37,079 nucleotides of DNA from Prevotella sp. CAG:755 (lineage in GTDB: Bacteria > Bacteroidota > Bacteroidia > Bacteroidales > Bacteroidaceae). A program made the translations under genes and the position numbers. The DNA lies in the NCBI GenBank assembly GCA_000431275.1, contig HF989214.1:1-37079 (forward strand), written 5' to 3'. Every line of letters begins with the position of its first letter. The stretch's first letter is position 1. The notes under the pieces were generated by a model. The model was not told the DNA's origin. It searched no databases and saw only the letters and a list, made by a program, of their open reading frames with translations. Of this stretch, positions 31,022 through 37,079 are shown piece after piece.

Positions 31022-34000
31022 ATGAACGGAAACCTCACTGTCTATAAAGCCTCGGCCGGATCGGGCAAAACGTTCACCTTGGCCACAAGGTGTATAGCCC
31101 TGCTTCTGGCGGCTCCGGCGTCGAGCTACCGCCACATACTGGCAGTCACGTTCACCAACAAGGCCACCGCCGAGATGAAAGAGCGCATCCTCGGGCAGCT
31201 TTTCGGGCTCAGCCGCGGTCTGCCGTCGTCGGCCGATTACCTCAACACAGTCCGTCCTGCCCTGCCCGGCCTCAGCGACGAAGAAATCCGCCAACGTGCA
31301 GCCGACGTGCTGCGCCGCATCGTACACGATTACGACCGCTTCCGCGTGACGACTATCGACTCTTTCTTTCAAAGCGTCGTGACAAACATGGCGCACGAAC
31401 TGGGCCTCTCGGCCAACTTCCGCGTCGACATCAACGACACCGACGTCATCGACCAAGCCGTAGACCGACTCATGGCCGGCTTGCAGCCCAACACGGCCGT
31501 GCTCCGCTGGGTCATCAGCTACATCCGTGAACGCATCGACGACAACCGCCGGTGGGACATCACCCGCGAGGTAAAACGCCTGGCCCGCAACCTGCTCCGC
31601 GAACGCTACCTGATGCTCGAAAATCGGTTGCGCGACGCGCTCAGTGACGAAGAGCGTCTCAACGGCTTCCGCCAGAGGCTTCGTGAGCAGGACGAGGCAG
31701 CCGCAGACCACATGGAGAGTGCCGCACGCTACCTTGAAGAGGTTATGGAGGAGCACGGACTGGGATTCGAAGCATTCTCGCGCGGATCGGCCTTGGCCAC
31801 ATACCTGCACAAACTGGTCGACAGGCTGCCCGACGCTCCGTCGGCCACGGTCGAAGCATACCTTTCGAACCCTGAGAAATGGCTCCGCAAGGCCGATCAA
31901 AAGCGCCCCGAGCTCGTGGCTGTCTGCGAGGAACTCCGAAGTATTCTTGAAACGGTCGAAAACTTCCGTCAGGAATATGCTCAGGCCCACAGCAACTACG
32001 TTCTCACTACGGCCAACCTCGGTCCGCTCCGCCTGCTGGGCGAAATCGGCCGCGAACTCACACACATCAACGAAGAGGCCAACCGTTTCATGCTGGCCAA
32101 GGTGCCCATCCTGCTGAACCGACTCATCGGCAGCGACGACGCCCCGTTTGTCTTTGAGAAAGCCGGTACAACCTTCCTGCACGTGATGATAGACGAGTTC
32201 CAAGACACGTCAACCCTTCAATGGCGCAACTTCAAGACCCTGCTGCTCGAAAACATGGCCGCAGGAAACAGTTGCCTCCTCGTAGGCGACGTGAAGCAAA
32301 GCATCTACCGTTTCCGCGGCGGTGACTGGGGCATCCTCGATGGAATCCGGAAAGAGTTTCCGCATCACCCTGTCGACGTGCAGGAACTCACCACGAACTA
32401 CCGTAGCCAGCAGCGGGTCATCGACTTCAACAACCGTTTTTTCGCCCGCGCCGCCGCAATACTTGACGAACTCTCGCCGACGGAAGGAGACGACCGCATC
32501 GCCCGCCTCTACGCCGACGTAGCGCAACAGTGCGCCGCAGACGGCGACGGGGGATATGTCCGCGTGCACTTCACCGACCGTCGCGCTGCGGGAGACGACA
32601 ACCGTTCGGCCGATGACCTGCGCATGGACGACCTTGAAACACAGGTGCGCTTGCTTCATGCAGCAGGCCTACCCTATTCTGCCATGGCTGTCCTTGTCCG
32701 ATGGAACAAGGAAGCGGCCGCCCTCATCGACCGCTTCGCGACGGACTGCCCCGACGTGCCACTCGTGTCGGACGAGGCTTTCTTGCTGGCAGCCTCTGAG
32801 GCCGTACAGCTACTCATCCATGCCATGCGCTACCTTGCAGACCCGACAGACACCATAGCGCTGGCTTTCGTGGCCCGCCACGGCAACGCCGTCGCGGCAG
32901 ACTGGGCCGCCTGTGAGGGCGACCGCCCGACAGCACTCGCACACACGGAGTTCATCTCACGGCGCGAAGCATTGCTGACCCTGCCGCTCTACGAACTGCA
33001 AGAAGAACTCATCCGCCTCTTCGGACTCGACCAACGTCCGGGACAGGCCGCATACCTCATGGCATACCTCGACCAAGTCCTCGCGTTCCTCGACGACAAC
33101 CCATCAGACGTACGCCTCTTCCTTGAACACTGGAACGACGTACTCTCAGGAGTTTCTATCCCAGCGGCAGAAGTAGAAGGACTACGGGTCCTGACCATCC
33201 ATAAGTCGAAAGGATTACAGTTCCACACCGTACTGCTCCCCTTCTGCGACTGGCCCATCGAACGCGACCGGCCCGACGACCTGCTCTGGTGCGAACCGGA
33301 AGAAGCGCCATACAACGAACTTCCTCTCGTACCCGTCCCCACAAGGTCGATGGCGCGTGACAGTATATATGCCGCCGACTACGAGCACGAACACTTCCAA
33401 CGCCGCATTGAGAACCTCAACCTGCTCTACGTGGCCTTTACCCGAGCCGAGAAGAACCTTCTTGTCTGGACCAAGGGATACGCCAGCCCAAAGGGCACAT
33501 CAACCATCTGCGACCTGATCAAGAAAACGCTCGGCGATGAGCTTGACGACACCTTTGAAAGCGGCTCTCCCGTCACCACCGTCGTCGGACACAGACACAC
33601 AGACGACGGAAACCGTCTCACTGCGCGACCGGAGCCCCTTGGCATCAGTTTCCATACTTATCCGAGCCGCGTGTCCTTCCGCCAGTCCAATCGCTCACAA
33701 GAGTTCATCGCGCAGGCTGGCGACCCGGACCGCCGCCAGGGAGAATACATCGACCAAGGCATACTGCTCCATAAAATTTTCTCGGCGCTCGATACAGTTG
33801 CGGACGTCGACCGTGTGCTCGATTCCTTTGAGGCTGAAGGCCTGTTGGGTGAGCAGATCAAGAAAGACAGCCTCAGACGCCTCATCTGCCGCCGTCTTTC
33901 GTCGCCACAGACCGCCCAGTGGTTCGACGGGTCGTGGCAGCTCTTCCGCGAAGTGGCCATCCTCTCGCGCGACACCGAGGGCCGCCTACTTGTCCGACGG

Positions 34001-34186
34001 CCCGACCGCGTAATGGTCCGGAACGACGAAACCGTCGTCGTCGACTTCAAATTCGGGAAGCAGCGCGAAGAACACAATACCCAAGTGCGTGAATACCTCG
34101 GCCTGCTCTCCGACATGGGCCGTCCGTCGCCGCGCGGTTTCCTTTGGTACGTTTTTACGAACACAGTTGTTGAAGTTAATTCCTGA
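31022..34186 (+). CDS. addA: AddA-type helicase-nuclease subunit
   Basis: A 1054-aa UvrD/RecB-type helicase with a C-terminal nuclease. Helicase motifs: Walker A ASAGSGKT (10-17), MIDEFQDTS (389-397), LVGDVKQSIYRFRGGDW, TNYRSQQRVID, VLTIHKSKGLQFHTV and NLLYVAFTRAEKN. The PD-(D/E)XK nuclease motif is RPDRVMV followed by VVVDFKFG (D1008, K1010) and a conserved Gln in HNTQVREYLG. With AddB it would unwind and cut double-strand ends for recombination. An in-frame TGA just upstream fixes 31022 as the first possible start. addB begins 6 nt after the stop. Confidence 0.93.
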   Translation: MNGNLTVYKASAGSGKTFTLATRCIALLLAAPASSYRHILAVTFTNKATAEMKERILGQLFGLSRGLPSSADYLNTVRPALPGLSDEEIRQRAADVLRRIVHDYDRFRVTTIDSFFQSVVTNMAHELGLSANFRVDINDTDVIDQAVDRLMAGLQPNTAVLRWVISYIRERIDDNRRWDITREVKRLARNLLRERYLMLENRLRDALSDEERLNGFRQRLREQDEAAADHMESAARYLEEVMEEHGLGFEAFSRGSALATYLHKLVDRLPDAPSATVEAYLSNPEKWLRKADQKRPELVAVCEELRSILETVENFRQEYAQAHSNYVLTTANLGPLRLLGEIGRELTHINEEANRFMLAKVPILLNRLIGSDDAPFVFEKAGTTFLHVMIDEFQDTSTLQWRNFKTLLLENMAAGNSCLLVGDVKQSIYRFRGGDWGILDGIRKEFPHHPVDVQELTTNYRSQQRVIDFNNRFFARAAAILDELSPTEGDDRIARLYADVAQQCAADGDGGYVRVHFTDRRAAGDDNRSADDLRMDDLETQVRLLHAAGLPYSAMAVLVRWNKEAAALIDRFATDCPDVPLVSDEAFLLAASEAVQLLIHAMRYLADPTDTIALAFVARHGNAVAADWAACEGDRPTALAHTEFISRREALLTLPLYELQEELIRLFGLDQRPGQAAYLMAYLDQVLAFLDDNPSDVRLFLEHWNDVLSGVSIPAAEVEGLRVLTIHKSKGLQFHTVLLPFCDWPIERDRPDDLLWCEPEEAPYNELPLVPVPTRSMARDSIYAADYEHEHFQRRIENLNLLYVAFTRAEKNLLVWTKGYASPKGTSTICDLIKKTLGDELDDTFESGSPVTTVVGHRHTDDGNRLTARPEPLGISFHTYPSRVSFRQSNRSQEFIAQAGDPDRRQGEYIDQGILLHKIFSALDTVADVDRVLDSFEAEGLLGEQIKKDSLRRLICRRLSSPQTAQWFDGSWQLFREVAILSRDTEGRLLVRRPDRVMVRNDETVVVDFKFGKQREEHNTQVREYLGLLSDMGRPSPRGFLWYVFTNTVVEVNS

Positions 34187-34192
34187 CCGACC

Positions 34193-36832
34193 ATGACACC
34201 ATTCCTGACGCTGGTGGCACGCGACCTGCTGCACCGCTTCGGCCGCGACCTGAGCCGAGTGGCCGTCGTCTTTCCGAACAAGCGCGCCAGCCTCTTCCTG
34301 AACGACTACCTTGCTGCCGAGAGCAACCAGCCCGTCTGGGCGCCGGCCTACCGCACCATCAGCGAACTCTTCCGCTCGCTCTCGCCGCTGCGCGTGGCCG
34401 ATCCGATCGAGGCCGTCTGCCGCCTGCACCGCACCTACTGCGAGGCCACCGGAAGCGACGACACGCTCGATTTCTTCTACGGATGGGGCGAACGCCTGCT
34501 GGCCGACTTTGACGACGTAGACAAGAACATGGCCGACACGGAACGCCTCTTCCGCAACCTGCGGGACATCAAGGCCCTCGACGCAGCCGACCTGCTCAGT
34601 GAGGAACAGGAACACGTTCTGCAAGACTTCTTCCACGACTTCTCACTGGCCAAGAACTCCGAAGTGAAACAGAGGTTCCTCAGCCTGTGGGAGGCACTGC
34701 TTCCGATTTACAAGCAATTCAACGCCTCTCTTGCCGCCGACGGACTGGCCTATGAGGGTGCCGTCTACCGCCGTGTGGCCGAAGCGCTCCAAGAAGGAGG
34801 CGTTGCCTTTCCGCCGGACACCGACCTGTATGTTTTCGTCGGATTCAATGTGCTCGACAAGGTGGAAACCGCTCTTTTCGACTACCTTTCGCAACGCGGG
34901 AAAGCCCTCTTCTATTGGGATTACGACGTAGCATATACCGGGGATGACGACCATTTCGAAGCGGGCACCTTCCTGCGTCGCAATCTTGCCCGCTTCCCGT
35001 CCGCACTGCCCGAGACATGTTTCGACAATCTGCGGGGGGAAAAAGACATTACTATCATGTCCGCCCCGACCGAAAATGCACAAGCCCGGGCGGTTGCACC
35101 GTGGCTGCAAACACACCTGACCGCCGACGAGAAGCGTACGGCCGTCGTCATGTGTAACGAACAGCTCTTGCAGCCCATACTGCATGCCCTTCCGCCAGAA
35201 GTGCGGGAAATCAACGTGACAAAAGGATTCCCGCTCACCCATACGCCTGCGTTTTCGCTCGTCGAACAATACATAAAGGAACAGGCTGACCAAGAGACGT
35301 TCGACACCTGCTCTTTTCTTGACAACCTATCCGGACACATCCGCCAGACAGCCCTTGAACAGCGCAACCGCGACGAAGCGACCGACACCAGGGGACACAT
35401 CCTCGCCCAGTTGTATGCCGAATCCTATTTCCGGGCCTACACTGTTGTAGGGCGTCTCCGTCTCCTGGCCGAGAGCGGCTGGCTCGACGTGGGGCGCACG
35501 ACGCTATGCCGCTTGCTGCGGCAGGTGATGCGCCAAGACAGCATCCCCTTTCACGGGGAACCGGCCGCGGGCCTGCAAGTGATGGGAGTGCTCGAAACAC
35601 GCTGCCTCGATTTTGAAAACGTGCTGATACTCTCGGTGAACGAAGGCAATCTGCCCGCAGCCGCTAACGACAATTCTTTCATACCCTACGCACTGCGGCG
35701 TGCTTTCGGCCTCACGACCTCGGAACACCGCACGGCTGTCTACGCTTACTACTTCTACCGCCTTGTCCAGCGTGCCCGTCATGTGACGATGGTATACAAC
35801 TGCACAGCCGACGGCCTTGCAAAGGGCGAGATGTCGCGTTTCATGACCCAGATGCTCGTCGAGACGGATTTACCCGTACGCCGCATGGCCCTGTCAGCAG
35901 AACGGCAAACCACATCCACGCCACCGCCCGTCATCCCTAAACCGACCGATCTGCCCGACCGCTTCAAGCAGTTCTCTCCCTCAGCGATCAACACCTACAT
36001 GCGCTGCCCGCTGCAATTCTATTTCCGCCACGTAGCACGCCTCAACGAACCGCAACCCGCACCCGACGTCATCGAGCCAAACACGTTCGGCTCGCTCTTC
36101 CACAAGGCTGCCGAACTGGCCTATCGCGAACTGACGTCGGCCTCGCCAGCCGTCACCCGCGAACAGCTCGACCGCCTGACCGAAGCCGGTGGACGCCTCC
36201 TAGTCAGACATATCAGACAGGCTTACGCAGACGAAGGGCTAGTGGAGAATCCGGTCATTACGGAAGTGGTGCGCATGTACCTCATGCAACTTTTGGAAAA
36301 CGACAAGCGGCTGACGCCTTTCGATATTGTCGGCATGGAAAAAGAAAGCTATACGGATATAACCGTACCCACACCGCTGGGCGAACGGACGTATCGTGCC
36401 GGCGGCATCATCGACCGCCTCGACGTAGTGCAGCTGAACGGAGTCACGACGTTGCGCATCGTGGATTACAAGACAGGAGGAAAGCCCGAAGCAGCCACCG
36501 ACGTGGCCCAACTGGTGACACCAGCCATAGACCATCCGCACTATGTATTCCAGACTTTCGTCTATGCGCTGACCGTCTGCGGAACGACAAAACGGCCGAT
36601 AGCTCCGGCGCTCTTCTTCGTACACCAATCGGCCGGCGAAGACTACAATCCTTACATCCCGTTCGGGCCCGAAGGCACACCGCTGGCAGACTTCACCCCA
36701 CTTGCCAGTGAGTTCCGCTCGGCACTCACAGGCTTGCTGACCGAAATCATGGACACCGGCCGGCCATTCACGGCCACGCCTTTCGCCGAACATTGCGCGA
36801 ACTGCCCCTTCGCCACGCTATGCAGATTCTGA
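34193..36832 (+). CDS. addB: AddB-type Fe-S nuclease subunit
   Basis: An 879-aa protein of the AddB type. The N-terminal helicase-like region opens VAVVFPNKRASLFLND, where the ATP-binding loop would be, with no GxGKS, so this half probably does not hydrolyse ATP. The C-terminal PD-(D/E)XK nuclease has GGIIDRLDV then IVDYKTGG (D758, K760) and FQTFVYAL. It is stapled by four cysteines: C605 in YMRCPLQFYF and C868, C871 and C877 in HCANCPFATLC, the 4Fe-4S cluster arrangement of AddB, Cas4 and Dna2. Gap to the next gene is 11 nt. It forms a unit with addA. Confidence 0.92.
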   Translation: MTPFLTLVARDLLHRFGRDLSRVAVVFPNKRASLFLNDYLAAESNQPVWAPAYRTISELFRSLSPLRVADPIEAVCRLHRTYCEATGSDDTLDFFYGWGERLLADFDDVDKNMADTERLFRNLRDIKALDAADLLSEEQEHVLQDFFHDFSLAKNSEVKQRFLSLWEALLPIYKQFNASLAADGLAYEGAVYRRVAEALQEGGVAFPPDTDLYVFVGFNVLDKVETALFDYLSQRGKALFYWDYDVAYTGDDDHFEAGTFLRRNLARFPSALPETCFDNLRGEKDITIMSAPTENAQARAVAPWLQTHLTADEKRTAVVMCNEQLLQPILHALPPEVREINVTKGFPLTHTPAFSLVEQYIKEQADQETFDTCSFLDNLSGHIRQTALEQRNRDEATDTRGHILAQLYAESYFRAYTVVGRLRLLAESGWLDVGRTTLCRLLRQVMRQDSIPFHGEPAAGLQVMGVLETRCLDFENVLILSVNEGNLPAAANDNSFIPYALRRAFGLTTSEHRTAVYAYYFYRLVQRARHVTMVYNCTADGLAKGEMSRFMTQMLVETDLPVRRMALSAERQTTSTPPPVIPKPTDLPDRFKQFSPSAINTYMRCPLQFYFRHVARLNEPQPAPDVIEPNTFGSLFHKAAELAYRELTSASPAVTREQLDRLTEAGGRLLVRHIRQAYADEGLVENPVITEVVRMYLMQLLENDKRLTPFDIVGMEKESYTDITVPTPLGERTYRAGGIIDRLDVVQLNGVTTLRIVDYKTGGKPEAATDVAQLVTPAIDHPHYVFQTFVYALTVCGTTKRPIAPALFFVHQSAGEDYNPYIPFGPEGTPLADFTPLASEFRSALTGLLTEIMDTGRPFTATPFAEHCANCPFATLCRF

Positions 36833-36843
36833 AAAAACATAAG

Positions 36844-37079
36844 ATGAACTACGAAATCACCGACGAACTACGCCGCTGCTGTCCGGACTACGTGGCCGCC
36901 ATTGTCGAAGCCGACGTGGTGAACAGCGCGACGCCGGAAGCCCTTTGGTTCGAAATTGAAAAAGAAACGGCAACATTGCGCCAAAGTCTGACCCCCGACA
37001 CACTGAAAACACTTGGTCCCGTGTCCGCTACGCGCGACGCCTACCGGCGCTGCGGCAAGGATCCGAGCCGCTACCGCCC
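36844..37079 (+). CDS. B3/B4 tRNA-binding domain protein (partial, runs off the window)
   Basis: The first 78 codons of a gene starting MNYEITDELRRCCPDYVAAI. The following text (ATRDAYRRCGKDPSRYRP) is the conserved start of the B3/B4 domain, found in the beta subunit of PheRS and in stand-alone proteins that resemble tRNA-editing or binding modules. The initiation at 36844 is 11 nt after addB, suggesting the same transcript. The 3' end is missing, so no further domains can be described. Confidence 0.85.
   Translation, partial: MNYEITDELRRCCPDYVAAIVEADVVNSATPEALWFEIEKETATLRQSLTPDTLKTLGPVSATRDAYRRCGKDPSRYR

Noticed and set aside
30989..32203. 404-aa minus-strand open frame
   Set aside because: It lies opposite addA, whose motifs are unmistakable. 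The antisense frame has no family features and arises from the GC-rich codon pattern.

Overview
The window reads as chromosomal core sequence from a member of the Bacteroidales (Bacteroidota), possibly a relatively GC-rich Prevotellaceae-like lineage. The evidence is: at least a dozen promoter -7 boxes of the Bacteroidota form TAnnTTTG(C), several with a TTG about 20 nt upstream; lipoproteins with LTAC/LASC lipoboxes, one followed by an acidic surface-export-like signal; a long PPi-type phosphofructokinase; a eukaryote-like IleS; and Bacteroidota-style AddAB. The genus is an inference from general features, not from any database match. The 5-10 kb stretch looks visibly more AT-rich than the ends (estimated by eye, not computed). 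No phage, insertion sequence, integrase, toxin-antitoxin, restriction or CRISPR genes were recognised.

Layout, left to right. 0.2-5.7 kb (+): mazG and an EamA permease overlap, then a promoter starts a lipoprotein-menF-menD unit, followed by tRNA-Arg(UCU) with its own promoter and terminator. 6-9.7 kb (-): an N-acetylhexosamine-kinase-like gene and mutS2, each with its own promoter, then tRNA-Ser(UGA) on +. 10.2-14.4 kb (-): a tight envelope operon kdsA-kdsD-phospholipase D/cardiolipin synthase-acyltransferase in which every junction overlaps. 14.8-17.5 kb (+): a PPi-dependent phosphofructokinase gene and a membrane-anchored GH25 lysozyme. 17.6-22.1 kb (-): a 5'-nucleotidase, an OmpA-type porin and a GT28-like glycosyltransferase. 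22.3-27.9 kb (-): ileS-dksA/traR-lspA-DUF4296 lipoprotein-58-aa protein, transcribed in that order and closely packed. 28-30.7 kb (-): panB overlapping an MFS-like permease, and a HAD phosphatase/mutase. 30.9 kb to the end (+): addA-addB and the start of a B3/B4-domain protein.

The themes are cell-envelope construction (Kdo synthesis, phospholipid or acyl transfer, OmpA, lipoprotein maturation), cofactors (menaquinone, pantothenate), central glycolysis, translation (IleS, two tRNAs, MutS2) and double-strand-break repair (AddAB).

The most striking observation is in the phosphofructokinase gene. A near-perfect 38-nt-period tandem duplication shifts the frame and ends the first reading frame at a TGA that overlaps an in-frame ATG of the remainder (TGATG). 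One ancestral ~546-aa enzyme has become a 357-aa N-terminal frame and a ~201-aa C-terminal frame. This could be a pseudogene, a reversible slip-switch, a translationally coupled split enzyme or an assembly error. Other leads are a 58-aa gene in the lspA operon, clusters of TGACAG-type boxes shared by three intergenic regions, and a secreted phospholipase D plus acyltransferase inside a Kdo operon.
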